DNA from: Clostridiales bacterium
GTDB lineage: Bacteria > Bacillota > Clostridia > Oscillospirales > Oscillospiraceae
Length of the DNA stretch: 64,000 bases
Direction of reading: 5' to 3'
Assembly: GCA_003150485.1 (NCBI GenBank)
Contig: QALX01000007.1
Location: 1 to 64,000, forward strand
The notes under the pieces are model-generated. The model searched no databases. It worked only from the letters and a program-made list of their open reading frames with translations, and was not told the DNA's origin. Of this stretch, positions 54,418 through 63,381 are shown piece after piece. Numbering within the stretch: the stretch's first letter is position 1; each line of letters begins with the position of its first letter. Position numbers and translations under genes: made by a program.

Positions 54418-55642
54418 TCCGGCACTGTCAGGTGCGCTTCGCTATAACATTATGACCGAGAGAACAGACATCGTAAAACCGCTGTGGTGGAAAAAGACTT
54501 CCAGAATGATGAATGAAACGGATTTCAATTATCTTTTGCTCTATATGGAAGAAAAATACAATCTGACGGTGGAGAAAAAAGTTGAAAAAGCTATTTCCAT
54601 TGTTGCGGATAAAAATAAATATCATCCGGTCAGGGATTATCTGAATCAGCTTGAATGGGATGGAACAGAGCGAATAAGATATGTTTTACACCATTTCCTC
54701 GGAGTAGAAATCAATGAATACACCTATGAAGCTATGAGATTATTTCTGCTGGGAGCAATCAGCAGAGCATTTAAGCCGGGATGCAAATTTGATGTGATGC
54801 TTTGTCTGACAGGCGGACAGGGTGCAGGTAAATCGACTTTTTTCCAGTTTCTTGCAATCAAAGACGAGTGGTTTTCTGATGATTTGAAGAAAATGGATGA
54901 TGAAAATGTCTTTCGTAAAATACAGGGACATTGGATTATTGAAATGTCAGAAATGATTGCTACTGCAAATGCCAAGAGCATTGAAGAAATTAAATCATTT
55001 TTGAGCAGAAGAAAGGAAACGTATAAAACACCTTACGATAAACAGGCTGCGGACAGGCTACGTCAATGTGTGTTCGGAGGTACTTCCAATACGCTGGATT
55101 TTCTTCCCCTTGACCGAAGCGGTAATCGCCGCTTCCTGCCTATCATGGTGTATCCGGACAGGGCAGAAGTTCATATTTTGGAGAATGCAGCAGAATCTCG
55201 AAAATATATTGACCAGTTATGGGCAGAAGCTATGGTACTTTATAGAGGTGGTAAAATTCGCCTTACACTGACAAAAGAAACGGAACAGTATATGAAAGAA
55301 TTGCAGAAGGAATTCATGCCGGAGGACACGAAAGCAGGTCTGATAGAAGCATATCTGGAGAAGTTTACCGGAAAACAGGTGTGTTCGAAGCAGCTTTATA
55401 AAGAAGCATTAAACCATGCCTTTAATGAACCGCAACAATGGGAACTTCGTGAAATCAACGAGATTATGAACCATAGTGTTAAGGGATGGAAGCAATTTTC
55501 CAATCCGAGATATTTTGGCAGTTATGGCAGGCAGCGTGGCTGGGAACGTGACAACCAGAGTGTGGCAACCGAGGAAAATTCCATGGATGGATTTGTAAAA
55601 CTGACAGAGGAAGAAGCCAATCAAATGGAACTTCCATTTTAA
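54245..55642 (+). CDS. VapE-like P-loop ATPase
   Basis: Virulence-associated-protein-E family, 465 residues, often encoded beside a primase in phages and integrative elements, where it probably helps element replication. The N-terminal motif NENGSVKNTIKNCLTVLQSDP is typical. Walker A is GGQGAGKST near 200 and HWIIEMSEM is the Walker B-like stretch near 238. GNRRFLPI near 300 is also usual. The TTG start at 54245 has AAAGGAGG nine bases upstream, which supports the long overlap with the CHC2 gene. Confidence 0.85.
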   Translation: MNNEFQNLSSQTQEAVMQTVAEMQVCRSVEEVRGSLTLNENGSVKNTIKNCLTVLQSDPALSGALRYNIMTERTDIVKPLWWKKTSRMMNETDFNYLLLYMEEKYNLTVEKKVEKAISIVADKNKYHPVRDYLNQLEWDGTERIRYVLHHFLGVEINEYTYEAMRLFLLGAISRAFKPGCKFDVMLCLTGGQGAGKSTFFQFLAIKDEWFSDDLKKMDDENVFRKIQGHWIIEMSEMIATANAKSIEEIKSFLSRRKETYKTPYDKQAADRLRQCVFGGTSNTLDFLPLDRSGNRRFLPIMVYPDRAEVHILENAAESRKYIDQLWAEAMVLYRGGKIRLTLTKETEQYMKELQKEFMPEDTKAGLIEAYLEKFTGKQVCSKQLYKEALNHAFNEPQQWELREINEIMNHSVKGWKQFSNPRYFGSYGRQRGWERDNQSVATEENSMDGFVKLTEEEANQMELPF

Positions 55643-55879
55643 GTTGTTGGTCGGATTGTCGGCTGTGTTGTCGGTCAGTTGCATGATAGGGTGTCAAAGA
55701 AATCCTTTATTTTCAAGGAATTTTACTCTCAGACAACCAAAGCAACAGATAATATAAAAAAGAAAATAAATATAGTAATAGAGCTTCGCATTTGAAGAAT
55801 GACAGTTTTTTGAGGTCGGTTGTCGAACTTCGTTGTCATGTCACTTGCAGGGCTCTTTTTTCGTGGAGGTATTTTTTCA
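55643..55879. other. Intergenic region before the HTH gene
   Basis: About 240 bases. GTTGTTGGTCGGATTGTCGG begins a GT/TCGG-rich stretch with three GTTGTCGG-like words (55644-55680). No gene or clear terminator is supported. Confidence 0.35.
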
Positions 55880-56089
55880 ATGAATGTGTGTAATGAAGTG
55901 AAATCACAGCTTATGCGTGAGGGTATCACAATGCAGGAGGTGTTGGAGCGATTGGCGGTGAAATACGGATGGAGTAAAAGTGTTTCTAACCTGTCGGGCA
56001 AACTGCACCGTGAAACGCTGCGATACAGAGAAGTGGTGGAGCTTGCTGATGTTTTAGGTTATGAGATTGTTTGGATTAAGAGGGGGTAA
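55880..56089 (+). CDS. Small HTH-like protein
   Basis: 69 residues. ITMQEVLERLAVKYGWSKSVSNLSGKL resembles a helix-turn-helix; small proteins of this kind often precede xis and int in such elements and may control excision. ATG 55880 has GGAGG 11 bases upstream. The gene ends six bases before the excisionase start. Confidence 0.7.
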   Translation: MNVCNEVKSQLMREGITMQEVLERLAVKYGWSKSVSNLSGKLHRETLRYREVVELADVLGYEIVWIKRG

Positions 56090-56095
56090 GTGCCT

Positions 56096-56326
56096 ATGAT
56101 GAAAGAGCAGGAAATGAATGTAGATAAGTATGATATTCCACTGTGGCGAAAATACACATTAAGTGTGCAGGAAGCGTCAAAATATTTTCGCATCGGCGAT
56201 AAGAAACTGAAAAAACTGATAGATGAAAATCCGGATGCTGACTTCATCCTGTGGAATGGGTCACGACCTCAGATAAAGAGAAAAGTGTTTGAACAATTTG
56301 TGGATGAGAAATTATCTGCCATATAA
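56096..56326 (+). CDS. xis: Excisionase, Tn916 Xis-like
   Basis: DNA-bending recombination directionality factor, 76 residues. The pattern IPLWRKYTLSVQEASKYFRIGDKKL and then NGSRPQIKRKVFEQFVD closely follows Tn916 Xis. AGGGGG lies nine bases before ATG 56096; a GTG at 56090 is an alternative start. It is followed by the integrase after 105 bases. Confidence 0.92.
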   Translation: MMKEQEMNVDKYDIPLWRKYTLSVQEASKYFRIGDKKLKKLIDENPDADFILWNGSRPQIKRKVFEQFVDEKLSAI

Positions 56327-56431
56327 AAATGGCAAATACAAGATAGAATCAGAGCCGAGATTATGGTATTATAGGGATATCATAGCTTGGCTCTTTTCTA
56401 TGACAGTCGGTTGATAGAAAGGAGAAATTTG

Positions 56432-57673
56432 ATGTCAGATGTAAGACGAGACAATAAAGGTCGAAGATTATTTAATGGAGAGAGCCAGCGAAAAGACGGG
56501 AAATATGAATATAAGTATCAGGATGGATGGGGCAAAAGAAAGACGGTGTACAGTTGGAAACTGACTCCGGCAGACAAGGTCCCGGCAGGAAAACATGATG
56601 ATATTTCCCTAAGAGAAAAAATAAAGCAGATTCAAAAGGATTTAAACAGCAATATCTCACCAGATGGAGGCAATTTTACGGTTCTGGAACTTGTGGAGAA
56701 ATATATCGGAACAAAGACCGGTGTTCGACACAACACAAGAGCAAATTACAAATTCGTAGTGAATATCATCAAGAAAGAAGAATTTGGTCAGAAACGTATT
56801 GATAAAATCAAGCCATCGGATGCAAAACAGTGGCTGATTAAGATGCAGCAGATGGACGGACGAGGATACAGTTCCATTCACACAATCAGAGGCGTTGTAA
56901 GACCTGCCTTTCAGATGGCGGTTGATGATGATTTGATAGTAAAGAATCCATTTGAGTTTCAACTTAACACTGTGGTTGTGAATGATAGCGTAACAAGAGA
57001 TGCTATTACACGAAAACAGGAAAGAGATTTCTTGGAGTTTGTAAAGAATGACAAGCATTTCTGCAAATATTACGACGGTGTCTTTATTTTGTTCAAGACA
57101 GGACTTCGTATTTCGGAATTTGTGGGACTGACTAAGAGCAACCTTGATTTTGAAAACAACAGAATCATCGTGGATCATCAGCTTCAGAGAACAAGAAGTA
57201 TGAAATATGTTATTGAAGACACGAAAACCGAAAGTGGTACACGAATGGTGCCGATGATTCCGGAAGTGAAAGAATGCTTCAAGTGTATTCTGGAAAACAG
57301 AAATAATCCAAAGATTGAACCTATGGTTGAGGGATACAGCGGATTTTTGTTTCTGGACAAAAACGGCAGACCGATGGTTGCACTCCATTGGGAAAAGTAT
57401 TTTCAGCATATCCGTGAAAAGTACAACAAAATTTACAAGATTCAGATGCCCAAAGTTACACCTCATGTGTGCAGACACACTTTTTGCAGTAATATGGCGA
57501 AGTCGGGAATGAATCCGAAGACGCTTCAATATATTATGGGGCATAGTGATATTGCAGTTACCCTCAATGTCTATACTCATTTAGGCTTTGAGGATGCGGA
57601 AGAAGAAATGCTGAAAGTTGCAGATGAAACCTCTATGAAATCGACAACGCACCATAAAAGGTGCGTGTCGTAA
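56432..57673 (+). CDS. int: Tyrosine integrase, Tn916-like
   Basis: Recombinase of 413 residues that inserts and excises the element. The N-terminal arm-binding domain (RRLFNGESQRKDGKYEYKYQ), core-binding domain (about 90-180) and catalytic domain follow. The catalytic set is Arg in TGLRISEF near 226, Lys in DTKTESGTRMVP, His-x-x-Arg in HVCRHTF, His in MGHSDI and Tyr in LNVYTH. AAAGGAG lies seven bases before ATG 56432. The last codons overlap a 10-bp inverted repeat at 57667. It is the last gene before attR. Confidence 0.95.
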   Translation: MSDVRRDNKGRRLFNGESQRKDGKYEYKYQDGWGKRKTVYSWKLTPADKVPAGKHDDISLREKIKQIQKDLNSNISPDGGNFTVLELVEKYIGTKTGVRHNTRANYKFVVNIIKKEEFGQKRIDKIKPSDAKQWLIKMQQMDGRGYSSIHTIRGVVRPAFQMAVDDDLIVKNPFEFQLNTVVVNDSVTRDAITRKQERDFLEFVKNDKHFCKYYDGVFILFKTGLRISEFVGLTKSNLDFENNRIIVDHQLQRTRSMKYVIEDTKTESGTRMVPMIPEVKECFKCILENRNNPKIEPMVEGYSGFLFLDKNGRPMVALHWEKYFQHIREKYNKIYKIQMPKVTPHVCRHTFCSNMAKSGMNPKTLQYIMGHSDIAVTLNVYTHLGFEDAEEEMLKVADETSMKSTTHHKRCVS

Positions 57674-57691
57674 ATTATTTGAATTTACGAC
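57667..57691. repeat. Inverted repeat GTCGTAAATT at the integrase stop
   Basis: GTCGTAAATT (57667-57676), five bases, then AATTTACGAC (57682-57691). It shares TTTACGAC with the neighbouring terminal repeats and is probably part of the integrase arm sites. Confidence 0.55.
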
Positions 57692-57695
57692 AGAA

Positions 57696-57707
57696 TTTAC
57701 GACAAAC
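57696..57707 (+). repeat. Terminal repeat TTTACGACAAAC, right copy
   Basis: Identical to 45144-45155. Located about 150 bases inside attR, against 75 bases inside attL for the left copy. Confidence 0.55.
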
Positions 57708-57834
57708 GATGGCAAAAACAAGCGGATTTATGCGTAGTTATACTAAGATATGGTCAAAATGCCTCTGTCGTAGAAATGCCTGAAAGTGGCGTAAAATCAA
57801 GGAAAATCAAGCATTTACAAGGAGTTTTAGATAT

Positions 57835-58287
57835 ATGATAAAGGTACTTTTTGTGTGTCACGGCAACATCTGCCGCTCGCCGATGGCAGAGTTTATTTTC
57901 AAGGATATGGTAGCCCGGCGGGGGATTGCGGAGCAGTTCCACATCTCCTCTGCGGCCACCAGCCAAGAGGAGATCGGCAACCCGGTGTATCCGCCGGCGG
58001 TCCGGGAGCTGGCCCGTCACGGCATCTCCGCTGCCGGAAAGCGCGCGGTACAGCTGCGGGTCGCAGATTATGGCAAGTACGACCTGCTGCTGGCCATGGA
58101 GCAGTACAATCGGACGAACATGATGAAGATCCTCAAGGAGGACCCGGAGGGCAAAGTCCGGCTGCTGCTGGACTTTACCGATCAGCCCGGCGACATCGCC
58201 GATCCCTGGTACTATGGCCGGTTCGACCAGACCTATGCGGACATCTGCCGTGGCTGCGAAGGACTGTTGACCACACTGGGATTTTAA
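57835..58287 (+). CDS. Low-molecular-weight protein tyrosine phosphatase, rebuilt at attR
   Basis: Dephosphorylates tyrosine residues, often on capsule-control kinases; 150 residues. The P-loop CHGNICRSP is near residue 8 and the general-acid Asp is in DPWYYG near 120. All catalytic residues are present. Codons 1-8, the AAGGAG and any promoter come from the element, and the remainder from the host. The host's own start remains at 45040. The protein is thus complete, but its expression is under element control. A terminator follows. Confidence 0.92.
   Translation: MIKVLFVCHGNICRSPMAEFIFKDMVARRGIAEQFHISSAATSQEEIGNPVYPPAVRELARHGISAAGKRAVQLRVADYGKYDLLLAMEQYNRTNMMKILKEDPEGKVRLLLDFTDQPGDIADPWYYGRFDQTYADICRGCEGLLTTLGF
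57859..57866. repeat. attR core (CACGGCAA)
   Basis: Right copy of the shared eight bases, inside the phosphatase P-loop codons. To the right the sequence is GC-rich host DNA. Confidence 0.65.
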
Positions 58288-58303
58288 CCCCCCTAACGAA
58301 CGC

Positions 58304-58330
58304 TCCGCCGAATCGGGCGGGGCGTTTTCT
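58304..58330 (+). terminator. Terminator of the phosphatase gene
   Basis: ACGCTCCGCC pairs with GGCGGGGCGT (one G-U pair) around a short loop, then TTT. Confidence 0.65.
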
Positions 58331-58381
58331 GCGCCACTGCCCTTTCTGCCTGTTTTTTAGTCGTTTCCTCATACAGGTGTC

Positions 58382-58410
58382 TTGTATTTCGACGTTTTTA
58401 TTGATATAAT
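58382..58410 (+). promoter_or_regulatory. Promoter of the rnf operon
   Basis: TTGTAT (58382-58387), 17-bp spacer, TATAAT (58405-58410); about 105 bases of leader before rnfC. Confidence 0.7.
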
Positions 58411-58514
58411 ACAAATATGTATTTATTTTTCGTTTCATTTTAGTGCTTGTAGCCAATTTTCCGCCGACAGAAATACGATCTCCCCTCCGCCTCCCCGTGA
58501 AAGGAGTTGCTATC

Positions 58515-59825
58515 ATGTTTCTGAACCTGCTCCGCGGTATCCATGTCCCCCACCGGAAGGACACCGCCGACTGTCCGCCCCAGCGGATCCCCATACCGGC
58601 CACAGTCTCCCTTCCCATGTCCATGCACATCGGCAAGCCCGCCCTTCCCACAGTCAAACCAGGTGATCTGGTGAAGGTGGGCCAGCGGATTGCCGAGCCG
58701 GACGGCCCCATCTCCGCTCCCATCCACGCCAGCGTCTCCGGCCAGGTGCGCAGCTGTGGTAAGCTGCTCCTGTCCAATGGCCAGGTCATCTCCGCCGTGG
58801 TGATTGACTCGGATGGGCGGCAGGCAACCGATCCCTCTCTGAGGCCGCCGGCAGTCACCGATTATGCCAGCTTTCTCGCCGCCGTCCGGGACAGCGGCGC
58901 AGTGGGGCTGGGCGGCGCCGGGTTCCCCACAGGAGCAAAGCTCCAGGTGGACCCCGCTCAGCTGGAGACCATCCTGGTCAACGGCGCCGAATGCGAACCC
59001 TACATCACCTCGGACACCCGCACCATGCTGGATGAGACTGATCTGGTCTGGAAGGGGGTCAAGCAGATGCAGGCCCACCTCCAGCCCCGGCAAATTCTCC
59101 TCTGTATCGAGAAAAACAAGCCCCAGTGCATCCAACGCTTTCAGGCCCTCTGCCAGGGGGAAGCGGGCATCCAGGTGCTGGCATTGCCCCAGCGCTACCC
59201 CCAGGGCGGCGAAAAGGTACTGCTGTACACCGCCCTAGGCAAAGTGCTCCCGGAGGGAAAGCTGCCCATCGACGTGGGAGCCATCGTCATCAACTGCACC
59301 ACTGTTGCCGCCTTCGCCCGCTACATTGAAACCGGAATGCCCCTGGTAGAGCGGTGCGTCACCGTGGACGGCGGCGCCGTGGCCCACCCTCAGAACGTCA
59401 TCGCCCCCATCGGCACGGCCCTGCGGGACCTGTTTGCCTTCTGCGGCGGCTTCCGCAGGGAACCCAAAAATGTCTTCTACGGCGGTCCCATGATGGGGGT
59501 TTCTGTGCCCAGCCTGGACTATCCGGTGCTCAAGAGCACCAACGCCGCCTTGGCCCTGGACGAGAAAGAGGGTACGCCGCCGGACCCCACCCCCTGCATC
59601 AAATGCGGCCGCTGCATCCGCCACTGCCCCATCGGTCTCATGCCTCAGGCCATTGAACGGGCCTACCGCCTGAACCGGCCGGAGGAGCTGGAGAAGTTGA
59701 AGGTTTCGCTGTGTATGCGCTGCGGCTGCTGCAGCTACGTCTGTCCCGCCAAGCGGCCTCTGGTCCAGATCAACAAGATGGCCAACCTGTTGGTACGTCA
59801 GTACCGCGCCCAGGAAAGGAGGTAG
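58515..59825 (+). CDS. rnfC: Rnf complex subunit RnfC
   Basis: Peripheral NADH/FMN and iron-sulfur subunit of the ferredoxin:NAD+ oxidoreductase, 436 residues. The NADH/flavin motif is VGLGGAGFPTGAK near 135. Two 4Fe-4S sets are near the C-terminus (CIKCGRCIRHCP and CMRCGCCSYVCP). ATG 58515 has AAAGGAG eight bases upstream; an in-frame start at 58443 adds unrelated residues. First gene of the operon, as in other clostridia. Confidence 0.97.
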   Translation: MFLNLLRGIHVPHRKDTADCPPQRIPIPATVSLPMSMHIGKPALPTVKPGDLVKVGQRIAEPDGPISAPIHASVSGQVRSCGKLLLSNGQVISAVVIDSDGRQATDPSLRPPAVTDYASFLAAVRDSGAVGLGGAGFPTGAKLQVDPAQLETILVNGAECEPYITSDTRTMLDETDLVWKGVKQMQAHLQPRQILLCIEKNKPQCIQRFQALCQGEAGIQVLALPQRYPQGGEKVLLYTALGKVLPEGKLPIDVGAIVINCTTVAAFARYIETGMPLVERCVTVDGGAVAHPQNVIAPIGTALRDLFAFCGGFRREPKNVFYGGPMMGVSVPSLDYPVLKSTNAALALDEKEGTPPDPTPCIKCGRCIRHCPIGLMPQAIERAYRLNRPEELEKLKVSLCMRCGCCSYVCPAKRPLVQINKMANLLVRQYRAQERR

Positions 59826-59828
59826 AAA

Positions 59829-60755
59829 ATGGAACGGCTGATTCTCTCCGCTGCCCCTCACATCCGCTCCCGGGCCTCCACCCGGACCATTATGGGGGAT
59901 GTGCTGATCGCCCTGCTCCCAGCCGTGGTGGCCTCTGTGGTTTTCTTCGGCCCCCGCGCCCTGCTGCTGGAGGCGGTCTGCGTGGGCAGCGCCGTGTTGT
60001 TCGAGTGGGGATTCCAAACCCTCTGCAAACGCCCGGTCACCGTCGGCGATCTGTCCGCCGCCGTCACCGGCCTGATCCTGGCCCTGAACCTTCACGTAGG
60101 CATCCCCCTGTGGCAGGCAGTGTTCGGCTCCCTGGTAGCCATTGTGGTGGTCAAGCAGCTCTTCGGCGGCATCGGTCACAACTTCGCCAACCCGGCCATC
60201 ACCGCCCGAATCATCCTGCTGCTGGCCTTCACCGACTCCATGACCACCTGGGAACTGCCCAACTACTCTGACGCTGTGTCCAGCGCCACGCCCCTGACCA
60301 TCCTTGCCAGCGGGGATACCGCCGGTCTCCCCTCCCTGTGGGAGATGTTCCTGGGGGTACACGGCGGCTGTATCGGCGAGACCTGTACCCTGGCTCTGAC
60401 CCTGGGTGGCGTGTATCTGCTGGCCCGGCGGGTGATCACCTGGCAGGCTCCGGCGGCCTTTATCGGGACGGTGTTCCTGTTCACCGCCCTGCTGGGGCTC
60501 CATCCAGTGTACCAGATTCTCTCCGGCAGCCTGTTCCTGGGGGCCTTCTTCATGGCCACCGACTACACCACCACGCCCGCTACCGGCCCGGGCAAGCTGC
60601 TGTTTGGCGTGGGCTGCGGCCTGCTCACCGTGGTCATCCGGGTCTGGGGCAGCTACCCCGAGGGGGTCTCCTTCTCCATCCTGTTTATGAACATCCTCAC
60701 CCCGTACATCGACAAGTGGACCCGCAGCAGACCTCTGGGAGGTGAGAAGGGATGA
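59829..60755 (+). CDS. rnfD: Rnf complex subunit RnfD
   Basis: Membrane subunit of the Rnf pump, 308 residues with about nine helices. GHNFANPAITARI is the usual family stretch. The segment MATDYTTTPAT near 235 is where the covalent FMN threonine of RnfD is expected. AAAGGAGG lies six bases before the ATG, three bases after the rnfC stop. Its stop overlaps rnfG (ATGA). Confidence 0.96.
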   Translation: MERLILSAAPHIRSRASTRTIMGDVLIALLPAVVASVVFFGPRALLLEAVCVGSAVLFEWGFQTLCKRPVTVGDLSAAVTGLILALNLHVGIPLWQAVFGSLVAIVVVKQLFGGIGHNFANPAITARIILLLAFTDSMTTWELPNYSDAVSSATPLTILASGDTAGLPSLWEMFLGVHGGCIGETCTLALTLGGVYLLARRVITWQAPAAFIGTVFLFTALLGLHPVYQILSGSLFLGAFFMATDYTTTPATGPGKLLFGVGCGLLTVVIRVWGSYPEGVSFSILFMNILTPYIDKWTRSRPLGGEKG

Positions 60756-61300
60756 CGCAGACGATAAAAAAGCACGCTTTTCTCCGGCCTATCCTGGTGC
60801 TGACGGTAATCTGCCTGGTGACCAGCGTCCTGCTGGCTCTGACCAACGCCGTCACCGCCCCCATCATCGCCGCCACGGAACGGGCCGCCGCCGAGGCCGC
60901 CAAACGGGAGGTACTCCCCGGCGCGGATACCTTTGAGGTGCTCCAAGTGGCGGGGCTGCCCGAGACCGTCACCGAGGCGGACCGAGCCGCCAACGGCTGC
61001 GGGTACGTCTTTCTCCTCACCGGCGACGGCTACGGCGGCAAGGACACCTTAAACCTGATCTGCGGGATGGACGCCAGCGGCCGGATCACCGCCACCCGGA
61101 CCCTCTCCCACGAGGAGACCGCCGGCCTGGGCGCCAAAGTGGCAGAGGACCCCTTCCAGAGCCAGTTCGCCGGCCTGGACCGGGCCGCCCTGGACCAGGC
61201 GGACGCCATCTCCGGCGCCACCTTCTCCTCCCATTACTATATCAGCGCCATTCGGGATGCATTCACCGCCTACACACTGGTAAAGGAGGCTGCCCAATGA
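60752..61300 (+). CDS. rnfG: Rnf complex subunit RnfG
   Basis: FMN-bearing subunit with one N-terminal membrane helix (about 10-32) and an extracytoplasmic FMN domain, 182 residues. The covalent-FMN motif SGAT is present in DAISGATFSSHY near 150. It overlaps rnfD and rnfE by four bases each (ATGA). Confidence 0.96.
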   Translation: MTQTIKKHAFLRPILVLTVICLVTSVLLALTNAVTAPIIAATERAAAEAAKREVLPGADTFEVLQVAGLPETVTEADRAANGCGYVFLLTGDGYGGKDTLNLICGMDASGRITATRTLSHEETAGLGAKVAEDPFQSQFAGLDRAALDQADAISGATFSSHYYISAIRDAFTAYTLVKEAAQ

Positions 61301-61983
61301 AGCGGAAACTTTCCATTTTTACCCGGGGAATCGTCCGGGAAAACCCAGTGCTGGTCCTGGTGCTGGGCACCTGCTCCACCCTGGCCACCAGCACCCAGGT
61401 CTCCAGTGCCCTGGGCATGGGGATGGCCACAGCGCTGGTACTCATCTGCTCCAATATGGCCATCTCCGCCCTGAAACACGTCATTCCCGGCCAGGTCCGC
61501 ATCCCCTGCTACATCGTGGTCATCGCCAGCTTTGTCACCATCGTGCAAATGCTGATCCGCGCCTTCGTCCCCGCCCTCAACGACGCCCTGGGCATCTATC
61601 TGCCCCTGATCGTGGTCAACTGCATCATCCTGGGCCGGGCGGAGATGTTCGCCAACAAGCACTCTGTGCTGGACGCCGCCCTGGACGGCGCGGGCATGGG
61701 CGCAGGATTCCTGCTGACCCTCCTGGTCATGGCCAGCATCCGGGAGGTCTTCGGCAACGGCACCTGGTATGGTATGGAACTCCCCTTCCTGGCCCGGCAC
61801 CATGTGTCCATCCTCACCATGGCCCCCGGCGGCTTCTGCGTATTCGGGCTGCTCATCGCGGCGGTGAATAAGCTCTCCAGACAGCACAGACGCAAACAGG
61901 ACGAACTGGCCTGCAGCACCTGCCCCGCCGCCGCCATCTGCGGGCAGCAGCCCAGCCAGGAACAGGAGGTGGCTGATTCATGA
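61297..61983 (+). CDS. rnfE: Rnf complex subunit RnfE
   Basis: Membrane subunit, 228 residues, with six helices paired structurally with RnfA. The GRAEMFANKHSVLDAALDG loop after ALGIYLPLIVVNCIILG is typical. The C-terminal tail has a few Cys (CSTCPAAAICG) that are beyond the usual core. Overlaps rnfG and rnfA by four bases. Confidence 0.96.
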   Translation: MKRKLSIFTRGIVRENPVLVLVLGTCSTLATSTQVSSALGMGMATALVLICSNMAISALKHVIPGQVRIPCYIVVIASFVTIVQMLIRAFVPALNDALGIYLPLIVVNCIILGRAEMFANKHSVLDAALDGAGMGAGFLLTLLVMASIREVFGNGTWYGMELPFLARHHVSILTMAPGGFCVFGLLIAAVNKLSRQHRRKQDELACSTCPAAAICGQQPSQEQEVADS

Positions 61984-62576
61984 CCTTCAAAGCCTTTGTA
62001 GTGATCCTGCTCAGCGGGGTCTTTGTCAACAACTACGTGCTCCAGCAGTTCCTGGGCATCTGTCCCTTCCTGGGGGTGTCCAAAAAGCTGGACCAGGCCA
62101 CCGGCATGAGCCTGGCGGTGATCTTCGTCATGCTACTGGCCACCGCCGTCACCTGGCCTATCCAGCATCTGCTCCTGACCCCCAACGGCTTAAACTACCT
62201 CCAAACCATCGTCTTTATCCTGGTCATCGCGGCCCTGGTCCAGCTGGTAGAGGTGATTTTGAAGAAGTACCTGCCCGCCCTGCACCGCTCCCTGGGGGTG
62301 TATCTGCCCCTTATCACCACCAACTGCGCCGTGCTGGGGGTGTGCATCAGCAACATCGACAGCGAGTACACCTTCCCCGAGGCCCTGACCAATGCCTTCG
62401 GCAGCGGCGTGGGATTCCTGCTGGCCATGGTGCTGTTCTCCGGCGTCCGGGCCCGGATTGAGGATAACGACGCCCCCCGCTCCTTCCAGGGCCTGCCCAT
62501 TACCCTGATCGCCGCTGCCCTGGTCTCCGTGGCCTTTTTCGGCTTCTCCGGGGTGGTGGAAAACTTGTTCGGTTAA
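61980..62576 (+). CDS. rnfA: Rnf complex subunit RnfA
   Basis: Six-helix membrane subunit of 198 residues. LSGVFVNNYVLQQFLGICPFLGVS at the start and YLPLITTNCAVLGV near 105 are typical. These two inverted half-helices carry the Cys ligands for the intramembrane iron-sulfur centre shared with RnfE in solved structures. ATGA overlap with rnfE. Confidence 0.97.
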   Translation: MTFKAFVVILLSGVFVNNYVLQQFLGICPFLGVSKKLDQATGMSLAVIFVMLLATAVTWPIQHLLLTPNGLNYLQTIVFILVIAALVQLVEVILKKYLPALHRSLGVYLPLITTNCAVLGVCISNIDSEYTFPEALTNAFGSGVGFLLAMVLFSGVRARIEDNDAPRSFQGLPITLIAAALVSVAFFGFSGVVENLFG

Positions 62577-62591
62577 AAGGAGGCGCGCACA

Positions 62592-63374
62592 GTGAACGGA
62601 TTTGTCATCGGAATTCTCTCCGTCACCGGCATCGGCCTGCTCTGCTCCGTGGTGCTCTCCGCGGCCGCAAAATTTATGGCGGTCCAGGTAGACCAGCGGA
62701 TTGAGAAGGCCCGTGCCTGTCTCCCCGGCGCCAACTGCGGCTCCTGCGGCTACAAGGGCTGCGACGACTACGCCCGTGCCCTGGTGGAGGAGGAGGCCCC
62801 CACCAACCTCTGCGTCCCCGGCGGCATCACCGCCGCCCGCCAGGTCAGCGCCGTGCTGAACCGGGCCTGCGGCGAGGTCCGGCCCAAACGGGCCGTCGTC
62901 CGCTGCCGTGGGGACTGCCAGGCCATGGAGCGCAAAGCGGAGTACCGGGGTCTGGAGGTCTGTGCCGCCGCCCGGCTCCTCTTTGGCGGGCCCGGAACGT
63001 GTACTTACGGCTGTCTTGGCCTGGGCGACTGCGTGGCCGTGTGCCCCAACCGGGCCATCCAGGTGGTAAACGGCGTGGCCCGGGTGGACCCCCAGCGGTG
63101 CGTGGGCTGCGGCCTGTGCGTCCAGGCCTGTCCCAACCAGGTGATCGCCCTGATCCCCGCCGGAGCCCCCGCCACTGTCCTGTGCAGCAGTCACGAGAAG
63201 GGGGCCGCCGTGCGGAAAAAGTGCTCCGCCGGCTGCCTGGGCTGCGGCCTGTGCGCCAAAAACTGCCCCGCCGGAGCCATCACCCTGTCCCACAACCTGG
63301 CGGTGGTAGACTCGGACAAATGCGCAGGCTGCGGGACCTGCAAAGAGGTCTGTCCCGCCAAGTGCATTGAATAG
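62592..63374 (+). CDS. rnfB: Rnf complex subunit RnfB
   Basis: Ferredoxin-accepting subunit, 260 residues. One N-terminal membrane helix (about 5-27). The 4Fe-4S domain is CLPGANCGSCGYKGC near 43-57. Four further Cys sets of ferredoxin type follow (CLGLGDCVAVCP, CVGCGLCVQACP, CLGCGLCAKNCP, CAGCGTCKEVCP). GTG start with AAGGAGG eight bases before it. Last rnf gene, in the clostridial order C-D-G-E-A-B. Confidence 0.96.
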   Translation: MNGFVIGILSVTGIGLLCSVVLSAAAKFMAVQVDQRIEKARACLPGANCGSCGYKGCDDYARALVEEEAPTNLCVPGGITAARQVSAVLNRACGEVRPKRAVVRCRGDCQAMERKAEYRGLEVCAAARLLFGGPGTCTYGCLGLGDCVAVCPNRAIQVVNGVARVDPQRCVGCGLCVQACPNQVIALIPAGAPATVLCSSHEKGAAVRKKCSAGCLGCGLCAKNCPAGAITLSHNLAVVDSDKCAGCGTCKEVCPAKCIE

Positions 63375-63381
63375 GCGCGGC

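Larger units (their letters stand above)
45064..57866 (+). mobile_element. 12.8-kb integrative mobilizable element
   Basis: An AT-rich block between attL (45064-45071) and attR (57859-57866), inserted within the first codons of a protein tyrosine phosphatase gene. Backbone genes, in order toward the right end, are relaxase, CHC2 primase, VapE-like ATPase, small HTH protein, excisionase and integrase. Cargo genes are tnpV, an adenine methyltransferase plus an OLD-like protein, an XRE regulator and a type II restriction-modification set. No conjugation pore genes are present, so transfer would need a helper. The junctions are inferred from the phosphatase duplication and the CACGGCAA repeat; the exact crossover could be a few bases off. 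Confidence 0.8.
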
